From an uncultured Opitutales bacterium (GTDB taxonomy: Bacteria; Verrucomicrobiota; Verrucomicrobiia; Opitutales; Intestinicryptomonadaceae), in contig URAK01000001.1 of the NCBI GenBank assembly GCA_900545705.1, positions 62,001 through 126,000 of the forward strand: DNA of 64,000 nt. Reading direction: 5' to 3'. The translations under genes were made by a program, and so were the position numbers. The notes beneath the pieces are model-generated. The model worked only from the letters and a program-made list of their open reading frames with translations, was not told the DNA's origin and made no database searches. This document shows, piece by piece, positions 8,919 to 17,980 of this stretch; positions within the stretch are counted from its first letter, which is position 1, and every line of letters starts with the position of its first letter.

Positions 8919-9200
8919 TTATAGGAAAGTGAAATAGATTATGCGGAGGTTGGCAAACCAAAATACTTCTCACGCAATGCCGGAAACCATATTGTTTTAC
9001 TGGGAATGAAAAGTGCTTAGGTCATTGTAGATAACGGGATTGCAATAGATGCGTCACTTCATTATTAGAAGCAGATTTTTTGTGATAAGATGGTCTCTGT
9101 TTCAAAGCTAATATGTTGGCAAAAATTTATTTTAACTTAAAGGCGGCTTGACTTTTACGATGACGGTAATAAATAAGTTTTTTTTTATTGGAGAATTGCA

Positions 9201-9344
9201 ATGGAAGAGAACAACACTAAAAAAGAGAGCCGCGAATGCGGCAAGGGCGAAGTTATCCGCCGCGGGGCGAATATACAAAAATATGTGGATAATTACGACA
9301 GAATTTTCCGCAAGGGCGCGCATCGCTCAACAAAGGCCAAATAG
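9201..9344 (+). CDS. Small hypothetical protein (47 residues)
   Basis: A short ORF starting MEENNTKKESRECGKGEV and ending RKGAHRSTKAK. It has a GGAG Shine-Dalgarno seven bases before the ATG at 9201 and is followed 33 bases later by a strong hairpin terminator, so it has the layout of a real monocistronic gene. The product is charged, Lys/Arg-rich, has one Cys and no membrane segment. No family is recognised. It stands alone on the plus strand between two minus-strand polysaccharide gene blocks, at the point where base composition changes. Confidence 0.5.
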   Translation: MEENNTKKESRECGKGEVIRRGANIQKYVDNYDRIFRKGAHRSTKAK

Positions 9345-9377
9345 GTTTTTCCGCTCCTGAGTGTGATTGAAAAAGAG

Positions 9378-9411
9378 GGCGCAGAAGAGGTTTTCTGCGC
9401 CTATTATTTTT
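9378..9411. terminator. Bidirectional intrinsic terminator
   Basis: A perfect 9-bp stem (GGCGCAGAA 9378-9386 with TTCTGCGCC 9393-9401) and a 6-base loop, followed on the plus strand by a T-rich tract (tattatttt). It sits between the 47-residue ORF ending at 9344 and the minus-strand GT2 gene ending at 9416, so it probably serves both. Confidence 0.75.
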
Positions 9412-9415
9412 CAAG

Positions 9416-10411
9416 TCAGAATTTTTCGGGTCTCCAAATAATAAAGCGCGACATTCTTAAAATCCTAACTAACCCTCGCACAAGTTCTCCAATCCCCGCG
9501 ACTGAGTATATCTTTGACATTGCCCCTGCGCTTTCAGCTTGCGTGAGGGATTTTAGGAAGGCTCTTTTCTCGCTCTCATTTGCTCCGGCGAATTTTATAT
9601 GCCGCGCCAGCCATTCTGCATATGATATCAGATAAGCCGCTTTATGCCAGAATGTTCCATTTGCAAGAATGCCTTTAAACAAGAGGTTGCGGTTTACAAT
9701 TTCTGTTTTTAGCGGCCCATTTGAAGCGTTGCGGGAATCTTGATTGGGGTGGATTCGGTAAAAATACAGGTTCTTGTCGGCGAGTATGACAGTTTTTCCG
9801 CCGCGGGAAGTGTCTATCATGACGGGAGTATCTCCGATTTTTCCGTAGATATTGGGGCGGTTAAACTTGCGCAGGTCTTCAGTACGGTATACGGCGGACG
9901 AGTATGAAGCTTTGCCGTCGCAGAATATGTATGCGGCAAACTCTTCTTGATTGTTGAATACGAGCGCCTTCTTTTGGGGTCGGTTAAATTTAACAGCCGA
10001 GTTGGGCGGCAATTTTACGCATGTGTAGTCCGAGGCAAGCAGCGCGACATTCCCGAATTTATTTATCGCTTCTATTGCGTATTCCAAATAGTTCGGGTGG
10101 GCGATATCATCGTCGTGCATAAACATTGTGTATTTGCGGGAGGCGCCGTCGAGAGCTGCGTGGAAGTTCGCGTCTGCGCCTATATTTTTTGCATGGCGCA
10201 CATATTTTAGGTTTCCCCCAAAAGATTTTTCTGCCGCTTTGACGACTTCGGCGGTGGCGTCTGAACTTGCGTTGTCGTATACCGATACGAGCAGCCCTGC
10301 GGCCGTTTGCCCAGCGAGGCTTTCCAAAGCTTGTTTTAGAAGGGCGCACCTGTTAAAGGTTAGCACACAAACTTCCACATCTTTTGCGGATATTTTTTCT
10401 GGAAGATTCAT
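9416..10411 (-). CDS. Glycosyltransferase family 2 protein
   Basis: A 331-residue GT-A fold enzyme: EVCVLTFNRCALLKQALESL, then VYDNASSD, then the divalent-metal motif FMHDDDIAHP, all in usual GT2 spacing. The C-terminal third carries basic and aromatic residues that may contact the membrane. It is the last gene of the minus-strand operon that begins with rfbF, eight bases after the pyruvyl-transferase gene, and precedes a hairpin terminator. It probably adds one sugar of the repeat unit; donor and acceptor are not identifiable. Confidence 0.88.
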   Translation of the reverse strand: MNLPEKISAKDVEVCVLTFNRCALLKQALESLAGQTAAGLLVSVYDNASSDATAEVVKAAEKSFGGNLKYVRHAKNIGADANFHAALDGASRKYTMFMHDDDIAHPNYLEYAIEAINKFGNVALLASDYTCVKLPPNSAVKFNRPQKKALVFNNQEEFAAYIFCDGKASYSSAVYRTEDLRKFNRPNIYGKIGDTPVMIDTSRGGKTVILADKNLYFYRIHPNQDSRNASNGPLKTEIVNRNLLFKGILANGTFWHKAAYLISYAEWLARHIKFAGANESEKRAFLKSLTQAESAGAMSKIYSVAGIGELVRGLVRILRMSRFIIWRPEKF

Positions 10412-10419
10412 TCTACGGG

Positions 10420-11667
10420 CTATGGAGTCTTTTTTATTCTGAGCAAATTTAGTCTTTTTTTGACAGAGTTGGAGGCTTTACTGATTATCCTTCTCAAGGA
10501 TAGCTCAATCATTCCGCACATTTTGACGTCGGTTAGCATATCGGCGTTCATACATTCTCCGCTTTTTAGCGCAATGCCGTGCGATTCGATAAAATTCTTA
10601 TAATTTTGGAATAGGGCGGGGTATGCTGCGTTCATTGCGTCCACGTCGCATGCCTCGTATGCTTTTTTTAGGTGGGCTGAAAATTCGGAGGGCGTTATTG
10701 GGTTTTCGTAGTTGCGAAGGTCTGCGAGCGCATGGGGGATTTTTAGGAAGTTGCACATTTCTGTTGCGCGGGAGTCTGCATTAGTGCAGAGCGCGGGCAG
10801 CCCTGCGTTTATTGCGGCGATTGAACCGTGCAGTCTGGGGCCGAGCGCGAAGTTAAACCGGCGCAAAAATGCCTTCCATTTTTCGGGATTCAAGAAGATT
10901 CCCAGGTCGCCACGCAAGGCTCTCTTGTAGTCGCATTTACGATAGATTTTGGGAATTGCGCCAAATACTGAAAGGTTTATTATATCCCTTTCCATGAGAT
11001 CCTGCATTACCGCCGGAAGATTTTCTGCTGTTGAGGCAAGTGGACTTGTGAGTACCGGTTTTAGGTTTTGAAAATCGGGTTTCTTTACGACCCTATTAGG
11101 ACCGGTTTCAAAAAACGATGGGCAGCCTATTATCTGGGTGTTTCTAATCCCAAGCTTTTTGAGAACTTCCGAAGTAAATTCTCCGCGGATTCCGATGTTT
11201 GGGCATAGGTCTGAAAGCTCTTTGAGAAATCTTATCAGCTGAGGATTTAGCATCTTATGAAAGTTTGGGTCAAATCCGCCGAAAGAATTCGCCCCAAGCC
11301 CCGCGACTACGACGGGCTTCCCGCATTTTTTTAACAGGGAAATTATGCCTTCGTATGGCAGCCTCAGATTGTACGATTCCTCAATGCGAATTTGATCCTG
11401 CAATATTAGGAAGACATGGGTGCACTCGCCCTTTACTTTTTCGGCGTCGCGGTCGGCGTTTTTAAAATCGTATTCGTATATATTTGGAATGTGCGATATC
11501 CCGGACAAATCCCCAACTGTACTTTTTATCAAAGAATAAGTTATGTAAGAGTTTCCCGTATTGCCCGCCGCATTGCGCAGCAGCCCGTCAGCGTCTGAAC
11601 ATCGGACATTCCCGATAGACAGGTTGCTGTTGACAAAAAATGGTTTAAAGCTGCGTAATGTAGGCAT
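10420..11667 (-). CDS. Polysaccharide pyruvyl transferase family protein
   Basis: A 415-residue PF04230-type protein. Landmarks are an N-terminal GNTGNSYITYS segment, IGIRGEFTSEVLKKLG (the family's conserved Arg/Glu strand), and ALGPRLHGSIAAINAGLPAL, the GxRxHG motif near the C-terminus. Characterised members use phosphoenolpyruvate to place a ketal-linked pyruvyl group on a sugar of a surface polysaccharide, and the family as a whole has a GT-B-like fold. It lies between two GT2 genes in the rfbF operon. FrhB-like proteins such as the one at the left edge often co-occur with this family. Confidence 0.88.
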   Translation of the reverse strand: MPTLRSFKPFFVNSNLSIGNVRCSDADGLLRNAAGNTGNSYITYSLIKSTVGDLSGISHIPNIYEYDFKNADRDAEKVKGECTHVFLILQDQIRIEESYNLRLPYEGIISLLKKCGKPVVVAGLGANSFGGFDPNFHKMLNPQLIRFLKELSDLCPNIGIRGEFTSEVLKKLGIRNTQIIGCPSFFETGPNRVVKKPDFQNLKPVLTSPLASTAENLPAVMQDLMERDIINLSVFGAIPKIYRKCDYKRALRGDLGIFLNPEKWKAFLRRFNFALGPRLHGSIAAINAGLPALCTNADSRATEMCNFLKIPHALADLRNYENPITPSEFSAHLKKAYEACDVDAMNAAYPALFQNYKNFIESHGIALKSGECMNADMLTDVKMCGMIELSLRRIISKASNSVKKRLNLLRIKKTP

Positions 11668-11706
11668 TATCGTATTGGCTGGCGCGTTTTGGAGAAAACA
11701 GCGCGC

Positions 11707-12837
11707 CTATAACGACAGCATCTTTCGCCTTCTCCATTTACGCTTTACTTCTTTGAAGGTTACGATAATCCAGAGTCGGCGCAACAATAAATATAGCAAT
11801 TCCCAAAAACCTACTTGTTTTGGAGACTTGGGGAATAGGTCTGAGTTCGAGTATATTTCCCTAAACTCGCGTATGCCAAAATTAAATGCGTCGGATATTG
11901 ATTTTCTGGAGTTGTCGTCTTGCATGAGGTCGTGCATATGGGCATATCCATTGGCGACGCATGCCTTGTTTAAGGATTTCAGGCAATGATAGGCTATTAT
12001 GAATTCAAATATTTCCGGTCTCTTTTCTTCGGAGTTTATTTTTTTTGCGAAAGGGGATTCGGGGCAGATTGCCTTTATTAGCTTTACACTTCTTATGCGG
12101 TAGAAAATATCGTAATACTTCAACGCCTCAAAATAATATCTCCTCGCCGAGAGGGATTCGTTTTTTACGGCGGAAGTCTGCTTGCCGTGGATTCTGTAAT
12201 TGACAACAAGCTCGGGAATCAGGTCAATTTTTGCCCCGTCTATAATTAAGTTTGCCCACAGCGACACGTCGAGCAGCATAATCATAGACTTGTCTATTGA
12301 CGCCTTTCTTAGAACGTCTGTTTTTGCTATAGAACATGGGTATGGCAGGAAGCTAATGCTCTCAAATAGGAGGTGTAAAGAATCTTCCGGCGGTTTCCCG
12401 AACTCAAAGTGCGGGCGGCGCAAAGACCATCTTGTTCCCAAGCTGTCGCCATGGGCATCAACATATTCCATATCCCCAAAAGCGACGTCGGTTTCGGGGT
12501 GTTTTTGCATGTAGCCCACGAGTTTTTCGAGGCAGTCCGGGCGCATCATATCGTCCGCGCAAAAAAGCTTTGCGAATTTTCCGGAAGCTGCCTTTAAAAA
12601 TTCGAGAATCAACATTCCGGAGCCCGCCCCCAGATTGGACGGCATATCTATGTGGATAATGCGCGGGTCGGCAAACGAATGGGCAATGCTGCGGCAATCG
12701 TCGGTTGTCGCGTGGTTTAGGAGCACCAGTTCAAAGTCTTTGAAAGTCTGGGCAAGAATGGATTCAATGCATTGCGGCAGAAAATCTCTATCGTTGTAAT
12801 ACGGGACAAACACCGATACTGTCGGAGGTTTTTTCAT
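11707..12837 (-). CDS. Glycosyltransferase family 2 protein
   Basis: A 376-residue GT2 enzyme. The N-terminus reads TVSVFVPYYNDRDFLPQCIE, then LLNHATTDDC in place of the usual N(A/N)STD motif, then the metal motif FCADDMMRPDC. The C-terminal 100 residues end in a basic segment (VKRKWRRRKM) that could bind the membrane surface. It lies 29 bases downstream of the ThDP enzyme and 39 bases upstream of the pyruvyl transferase in the same operon. It is a candidate transferase for the unusual CDP-sugar made by the upstream genes, which is inference from order only. Confidence 0.88.
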   Translation of the reverse strand: MKKPPTVSVFVPYYNDRDFLPQCIESILAQTFKDFELVLLNHATTDDCRSIAHSFADPRIIHIDMPSNLGAGSGMLILEFLKAASGKFAKLFCADDMMRPDCLEKLVGYMQKHPETDVAFGDMEYVDAHGDSLGTRWSLRRPHFEFGKPPEDSLHLLFESISFLPYPCSIAKTDVLRKASIDKSMIMLLDVSLWANLIIDGAKIDLIPELVVNYRIHGKQTSAVKNESLSARRYYFEALKYYDIFYRIRSVKLIKAICPESPFAKKINSEEKRPEIFEFIIAYHCLKSLNKACVANGYAHMHDLMQDDNSRKSISDAFNFGIREFREIYSNSDLFPKSPKQVGFWELLYLLLRRLWIIVTFKEVKRKWRRRKMLSL

Positions 12838-12866
12838 ATGATAGCTATGCGGCGGATTTGCCGCTG

Positions 12867-14642
12867 TTATTTTATCATGTTCGACTCGAATTCTTTCCTG
12901 TCGAGGAAAGGATACATGTCTTCGAGCGACGGAGACACTATTGTTCCGTCCGGCAGCTGCTTAGCCGACAGCTTTGGAGAGAACATATAGTCGTTTTGGC
13001 ATACAATTTCGCATACATACGGACCGCGTTTTTTTAGAATGGTTCTGATTTTTTCTTCGAGATTGTCTGCGTTTTCAATCCTTTCCGCCTCTATGCCGAA
13101 AGCGTTCGCGACCTTGCAGAAATCAGGAGTTTCCACGCCGCTTGCCGCATTGCAGCCGACATAGTTTGCGTTGAAGAAGTTTTTGTGCGTTTGTTTTATG
13201 GAGGAGTATCCGTCGTTTCTTATGATGAAAATCCGAATCGGAAGGTTGTGGGTTTTTATGGTTTGCAGCTCCTGAATGTTCATCATTATAGAGCCGTCGC
13301 CAGTATAGCATATTATTTTTTTGTCGGGGTTGGCTACCGCCGCGCCTATTGCCGCCGGCAAATCGTAGCCCATGGAGGCGTCGCCGGAATTTAGGAACAT
13401 TCTCTGGCCTTTTTTTGTCACTGCGCATTGGCAAGTGCATATGCAAGGCGAGCCGTTTGCCACGACAAAAATATCTTCGGGATCTGCCACAGCCGTCAAA
13501 GTGTGTGTCAGATTGTAGACATTTACCGGCGCGCCCTTTTCCTGCCTGTATTCCGGGACGTTTTCAAAGGCGTATTTGGCGCGCATATTTTTGCAGTAGT
13601 CGAGCCATTTTTTATCGGCTTTGAAGGCGCCGAGGCGCTCGGCGAGGGCCGGGAAGAATTCTCTAAGGTCGGCGCAAACGGGCAGGTCGGGTTTTACGAG
13701 CGGCTTTTTGAGCTCGGCGGGATCGATGTCGACTACTATTTTATAGGCGCGCTTTGCAAAATTTTCCCAGTTGTAGCTAACTTGCCTTACATTGTTTCGC
13801 GTGCCAAGAAACAGCACGCAGTCTGAGTTTTGAAGTATGAAATTTGCCGCGCGCTGCCCGGCCGTCCCGATTCTGCCTACCGCGTTTTTATCGTCGGTCG
13901 GAAGGACATCGTATCCGTTGAAAGTGGTTGCGATTGGGATTTCCGACTTTTCCGAAAATTTTGCGAGGTTATCTACTTGCCCTGCGAGCCTTATGCCGTG
14001 TCCGGCGACGATAAGCGGGCGCTTTGCCGCGGCGAGGCGGCTTGCAACTTCTTCGATTTTCAAGTCGTACGCTGGCGGCGCCGGCGGCACGAATTCCCTC
14101 AGAGCCGATTCGTCTATCATGGCGGTTTGCACGTTCATCGGAACATCGAGCCACACGGGGCCGAATCTGCCGTGGGTCGCCTCGTAAATAGCCCTGTCGA
14201 GATGGTATTTCACGTCGAGGGGATCTTTTATCATTGCGGCGTACTTTGTCAGATGCTTTACAGATGTTATGATGTCGACTTCCTGGTCGCCGAGCTGTCT
14301 CAGCGGGAGCTCCGGGCACGATGCGAGCGTCGTTGCGAATTTTACCTGCCCGGAAATATAAAGCACCGGCGCGGAATCGGTCCATTGCCCGAAGACCCCG
14401 TTTAGGCAGTTCAGCCCGCCGGGGCCCGTTGTGACATTTACTACGGCGAGTTTCCCGCATGAGCGCGCATAGCCTTCCGCGGCAATGGCGCAAGCCTGCT
14501 CGTGGTGGTTCGATATGTACGGAATTCTCGTGCCGATTGCATTGTTTAAATGCATCGCTCCTCCTCCGGTAATTAGGAAGACGTCTTTTATGCCGTAAAA
14601 ATCTCTCAGTCTTTGGGCTATGTAGTCTGATGCTTTTATCAT
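12867..14642 (-). CDS. ThDP-dependent acetolactate-synthase-like enzyme (candidate YerE-type sugar-branching enzyme)
   Basis: A 591-residue ThDP enzyme with the three-domain acetohydroxyacid-synthase layout. The catalytic Glu48 lies in HHEQACAIAAEGYAR, the middle domain contains RPLIVAGHGIRLAG, and the C-terminal domain has the GDGSIMMNIQELQ cofactor motif closed by an Asn (IRNDGYSS). It is embedded in an rfbFGH operon rather than with ilv genes. In Yersinia the related YerE adds a two-carbon unit from pyruvate to CDP-4-keto-3,6-dideoxyglucose. That activity would fit here because rfbF, rfbG and rfbH are all upstream. Enzyme class is firm; the YerE role is inference, and other acyl or aldehyde transfers are possible. 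Confidence 0.85.
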   Translation of the reverse strand: MIKASDYIAQRLRDFYGIKDVFLITGGGAMHLNNAIGTRIPYISNHHEQACAIAAEGYARSCGKLAVVNVTTGPGGLNCLNGVFGQWTDSAPVLYISGQVKFATTLASCPELPLRQLGDQEVDIITSVKHLTKYAAMIKDPLDVKYHLDRAIYEATHGRFGPVWLDVPMNVQTAMIDESALREFVPPAPPAYDLKIEEVASRLAAAKRPLIVAGHGIRLAGQVDNLAKFSEKSEIPIATTFNGYDVLPTDDKNAVGRIGTAGQRAANFILQNSDCVLFLGTRNNVRQVSYNWENFAKRAYKIVVDIDPAELKKPLVKPDLPVCADLREFFPALAERLGAFKADKKWLDYCKNMRAKYAFENVPEYRQEKGAPVNVYNLTHTLTAVADPEDIFVVANGSPCICTCQCAVTKKGQRMFLNSGDASMGYDLPAAIGAAVANPDKKIICYTGDGSIMMNIQELQTIKTHNLPIRIFIIRNDGYSSIKQTHKNFFNANYVGCNAASGVETPDFCKVANAFGIEAERIENADNLEEKIRTILKKRGPYVCEIVCQNDYMFSPKLSAKQLPDGTIVSPSLEDMYPFLDRKEFESNMIK

Positions 14643-14647
14643 AAGTT

Positions 14648-15529
14648 TTATTTGTCAAATTTTAGAAGAGATTGGTCTATTTTATCCGAGTTGTCGCGGT
14701 AATATTTTGCAAGCTTCTCCACCGCCGTTTCGAGCGGGGTGAATTTTATTTCCGGGAATTCGGAAAGAAGCCTTGAATTGTCTCCGTAATAGTCAGGCCC
14801 ATATCCGTCGGCCGCAATTTTTACAGGAACTCCCCCGAACATTTTAGACACAAGGCGCGCAATGTATGCGAGTTCCGCATATCCGTTGGGGACTGCGTTG
14901 TACATCTTATTCTTGCAGTCTCCCGATAGAACTGCGTCGATAATCGGGAATAGGTCGTCCACAAACAGGTAGCTGAAACGCCTGTTTTGGCGCAGGGTAA
15001 TCGGAAGCCCGAAAACCGCCTTGCATATTGCATTGGATATAAATCTGATTGAATAGTCTTCGTATTTGCCGAATATGCCGAAAACTGCCAAGTCGACAAA
15101 ATTTGGCAGATGTTCAATTTGCTTCGCAACGGCGTATTTACAGAACCCGTGGTCGTCTTCCGGCATCCTTTTAAAGACGTCTGTTTCTCGCGCGGCGGAA
15201 ATGTCTGCCGATTGCCCGTAGATTGCGCCAGATCCGATATTTACAAGCTTGCCGAAACTTCCCCTGTTTCTTTCGAGATTCTCGAACATTCTTAGGTTGG
15301 AGTAGAGCAGCGCGGTAGGGTCTTTTGCGTTTCTGTGGCAGGGCTTTACGGCGGCGTGTATTATGAAGTCGAAAGATTTTTTTCTAAAAAATTCGTCAGC
15401 GCTTCGAGTGTCGAGGAGGTCGAGCTCCGAGTGGGCGGGAGCAGTAATGTCGTACTTGCGCGAGAGAAAACTTTCCCGCAGATTGCGCCCGATAAAGCCG
15501 CTTCCGCCTGTCAGGAGAATTTTTTTCAT
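14648..15529 (-). CDS. Extended SDR NAD(P)-dependent epimerase/reductase
   Basis: A 293-residue Rossmann-fold sugar-nucleotide enzyme: TGGSGFIG at the N-terminus, IHAAVKP, the Ser region SGAIYG, and a YAVAK catalytic Tyr/Lys pair. I use the ATG at 15529 (MKKILLTGG), which overlaps the rfbH stop as ATGA, rather than the upstream in-frame start at 15607, which would add 26 unrelated residues. Placement between rfbH and the ThDP enzyme suggests that it reduces or epimerises the CDP-4-keto-3,6-dideoxy sugar, as AbeD/PrtS/AscF or YerF do in other 3,6-dideoxyhexose pathways. The exact reaction cannot be read here. Confidence 0.85.
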   Translation of the reverse strand: MKKILLTGGSGFIGRNLRESFLSRKYDITAPAHSELDLLDTRSADEFFRKKSFDFIIHAAVKPCHRNAKDPTALLYSNLRMFENLERNRGSFGKLVNIGSGAIYGQSADISAARETDVFKRMPEDDHGFCKYAVAKQIEHLPNFVDLAVFGIFGKYEDYSIRFISNAICKAVFGLPITLRQNRRFSYLFVDDLFPIIDAVLSGDCKNKMYNAVPNGYAELAYIARLVSKMFGGVPVKIAADGYGPDYYGDNSRLLSEFPEIKFTPLETAVEKLAKYYRDNSDKIDQSLLKFDK

Positions 15530-16881
15530 TTTATGCGCGCCTCGATAAACGAGCGTATAGTACCCGCACTTTTTGAAAGCTCGCGCTCGCCGAGCGCGGG
15601 GAAACAACCTATCCAGAAAGAGCTGTTCATTATGCGTTCAGTTCCGGGAAGCAGCGCGTAGTCGGCTTCGCCCAGTTCGCGCCCCTTTTTCAATTTCCCA
15701 GAGCCTATTCTCAATTCGGCGTCGGATTCCGTTATCATTGGCTGGCGCAAAATGTTGCCCGCAAACAGCTGGCGTGTGCCCACGCCATTTCTTTCAAGAT
15801 GTTCAACCAGCTCTCGCTTGGTGAATGGGGCGCCGGGATTTACGGAAATCAGGAAGCCGAACCATGAACATTTGCCGTCGAAATCTGGAATCGGGAGGGT
15901 GATGTATTTTTCGAGCCCCGATAGCGCCTCAAACAGAAACTTTGCGTTTGATATCCTTTTCTCGACAAATTCGTCGAGCTTTTTCAGCTGTTGAAGGCCT
16001 ATGGCAGCCTGCCAATCGGTGATTTTCAGATTGTAGCCTATGTGCGAGTACGTGTATTTGTGGTCGTAGCCGTCGGGCAGATTGCCGCGTTTTAGCTTGA
16101 AGCGGTTTTTGCAAGTGTCGTCATGCCCCGGTTTGCACCAGCAGTCGCGGCCCCAGTCGCGGAATGAAAGCAGGATTTTGTGGAGTATGGGGTCGCTGGT
16201 GACGACCGCTCCGCCTTCTCCCATTGTGATGTGGTGGGCGGGATAGAAGCTGAAAGTGCCGATGTCACCGATAGTTCCCGCATATTTGCCGTTGTGCATC
16301 GCCCCGAGCGCGTCGCAGGAATCCTCTATAAGCCAAAGGTTTTTGCGGCTGCAAATTTCGCGTATTGTGTCGATGTCGAACGGGCGTCCGAGGGTGTGGG
16401 CTATGAATATCGCGCGCGTTTTTTCAGACAGTGCCTCCTCTATTTTGTCGGTGCGGATATTGTATGTGTGGGGTTCGCAATCCACAAAAACCGGCACGAG
16501 CCCGTTCTGAAATATCGGGTTTACTGTTGTCGGGAAGCCGCTTGCGACAGTGATTACTTCGTCGCCTTTTTTTATGGCGCGCTTGCCGAGCTTTGGCGAA
16601 GTCAGCGCCGACATCGCCAACAAGTTTGCGCTTGAACCGGAGTTGACGGATAAGGCGAATTTCGCGCCAAGCTTTTTTGCAAACGCCTCCTCAAAGGCGT
16701 CGTTGAATCTGCCTGCGGTAAGCCACATATCGAGCGACGCGTCTATCATTGCGGATAGTTCGTCCGCTCCGATTTTCTTTCCCGACGGCGGAATGTAGTC
16801 GCGTTTTGGGGCGTCGGCTATGGCTGCGGCAAGATATTCAAGCGCGGCGGCTTTTACTTTTTCCCTTAAATCTTCATGCAT
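15526..16881 (-). CDS. rfbH: CDP-4-keto-6-deoxy-D-glucose-3-dehydrase (E1), RfbH
   Basis: A 451-residue PMP and [2Fe-2S] enzyme of the aminotransferase fold that removes the C-3 hydroxyl in 3,6-dideoxyhexose synthesis. It carries the diagnostic His in place of the PLP-binding Lys (FYPAHHITMGEGGAV, His216/217) and the iron-sulfur cysteines Cys189 (EDSCDALG), Cys247, Cys249 and Cys257 (DCWCKPGHDDTC). The start at 16881 follows the rfbG stop by one base; the frame is open to 16935 but that start would overlap rfbG. The reductase partner (E3) is not obvious in the window. Confidence 0.95.
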   Translation of the reverse strand: MHEDLREKVKAAALEYLAAAIADAPKRDYIPPSGKKIGADELSAMIDASLDMWLTAGRFNDAFEEAFAKKLGAKFALSVNSGSSANLLAMSALTSPKLGKRAIKKGDEVITVASGFPTTVNPIFQNGLVPVFVDCEPHTYNIRTDKIEEALSEKTRAIFIAHTLGRPFDIDTIREICSRKNLWLIEDSCDALGAMHNGKYAGTIGDIGTFSFYPAHHITMGEGGAVVTSDPILHKILLSFRDWGRDCWCKPGHDDTCKNRFKLKRGNLPDGYDHKYTYSHIGYNLKITDWQAAIGLQQLKKLDEFVEKRISNAKFLFEALSGLEKYITLPIPDFDGKCSWFGFLISVNPGAPFTKRELVEHLERNGVGTRQLFAGNILRQPMITESDAELRIGSGKLKKGRELGEADYALLPGTERIMNSSFWIGCFPALGERELSKSAGTIRSFIEARIK

Positions 16882-16882
16882 A

Positions 16883-17977
16883 TTAGAAACTCCATTCAAT
16901 TTGCTTGTCTCGCGCGGCGCTGCAGAAATTTTCAATCTGTTTTATGGAAAACGCGCGCATTTGCGGATGTTTTGCATAGAAAAGCTTATACCATTCAGCG
17001 GTCATTGCTACGGCCTTCGCCGCGTCCAATACAGGGCGGACGCCGAGAAGCTTGTCGGCCTTCGAGACGTCGAGCGAGAGAAGCTTGGCTTCGTGCGGCC
17101 CTGCGGAATCGGCTTTTCGCGAGGACGAGTCTCCGCCCCAAACTCCCACGAGAATATCTACGATGTCCCCGACGCTTAAAACCGCGCTTGAATCGGGCCC
17201 AAAGTTGAAGCCGTCCGAGAATTTTTCCGGGTTCTCCAACAGCTTTTGCGCGAGCCTCATGTATCCCGCGAGAGGCTCGAGGACATGCTGCCATGGCCTT
17301 ACGGAAGCGGGATTTCTGACCGGCGCCGGCATTCCTTTTGAAAGTGCGCGCACGCAGTCGGGCACGAGTCTGTCCTTGGCCCAGTCGCCGCCGCCTATGA
17401 CATTCCCGGCGCGCGCCGAGGCGAGGGCGAACGGCTTGCCGCCTTCCAGAAAGCTCCTGCGGTAAGAAGCCGTCAAAATTTCAGAACAGCCTTTCGAGGA
17501 CGAATACATGTCGTACCCGCCCATGGGGTCGCCTTCTTTCCGCGGAATGCCATTGTCGGGGTTTTCATAGCATTTGTCGGTGGTGACGTTTACGAAAGCT
17601 TTTACCGCGCCGCATTTTCTTGCAGCTTCGAGGACGTTTAAAGTTCCAATGACATTTGTTTCGTAGGTTAGTTTTGGCTCGTCGTATGAAAGCCTTACGA
17701 GGGGCTGGGCGGCGAGGTGGAAAACTATTTCAGGGCGCGTTTGGGCGAAAAATTTTTCGAGAGTTTCGCTGTCGCGGATATCGGCAATTTTTTCCGCCGC
17801 GAGCAGTTCTTTAATACCTAGCTCGCTGTAAGCGGTAAATTCGGTGTCGGGCAGAAGCGAGTATCCGCAGACTTTCGCGCCAAGGCTATCGAGCCAAAGA
17901 GAGAGCCACGAACCCTTGAAGCCGGCATGCCCGGTCACAAGGACGGTTTTGCCTTTAAAAATATCTTTGAACGCCAT
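16883..17977 (-). CDS. rfbG: CDP-glucose 4,6-dehydratase
   Basis: A 364-residue extended SDR. It has the NAD-binding TGHAGFKGSWLSLWL motif characteristic of CDP-glucose dehydratases, FHLAAQPLVRLSY, VTTDKCYEN, the catalytic MYSSSK, and ARAGNVIGGGDWA. It converts CDP-D-glucose to CDP-4-keto-6-deoxy-D-glucose, the substrate of RfbH. It starts three bases after the rfbF stop and ends one base before the rfbH start, so rfbF-rfbG-rfbH are tightly coupled. Confidence 0.95.
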   Translation of the reverse strand: MAFKDIFKGKTVLVTGHAGFKGSWLSLWLDSLGAKVCGYSLLPDTEFTAYSELGIKELLAAEKIADIRDSETLEKFFAQTRPEIVFHLAAQPLVRLSYDEPKLTYETNVIGTLNVLEAARKCGAVKAFVNVTTDKCYENPDNGIPRKEGDPMGGYDMYSSSKGCSEILTASYRRSFLEGGKPFALASARAGNVIGGGDWAKDRLVPDCVRALSKGMPAPVRNPASVRPWQHVLEPLAGYMRLAQKLLENPEKFSDGFNFGPDSSAVLSVGDIVDILVGVWGGDSSSRKADSAGPHEAKLLSLDVSKADKLLGVRPVLDAAKAVAMTAEWYKLFYAKHPQMRAFSIKQIENFCSAARDKQIEWSF

Positions 17978-17980
17978 TTT

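Noticed and set aside
9148..9176. TTGACT as -35 of a promoter for the 47-residue ORF
   Set aside because: No acceptable -10 at 16-18 bases spacing.
13830..14405. 191-residue plus-strand ORF within the ThDP enzyme
   Set aside because: It is the antisense of a clearly functional ThDP enzyme; the composition (Arg/Cys-rich) is that of a shadow frame.
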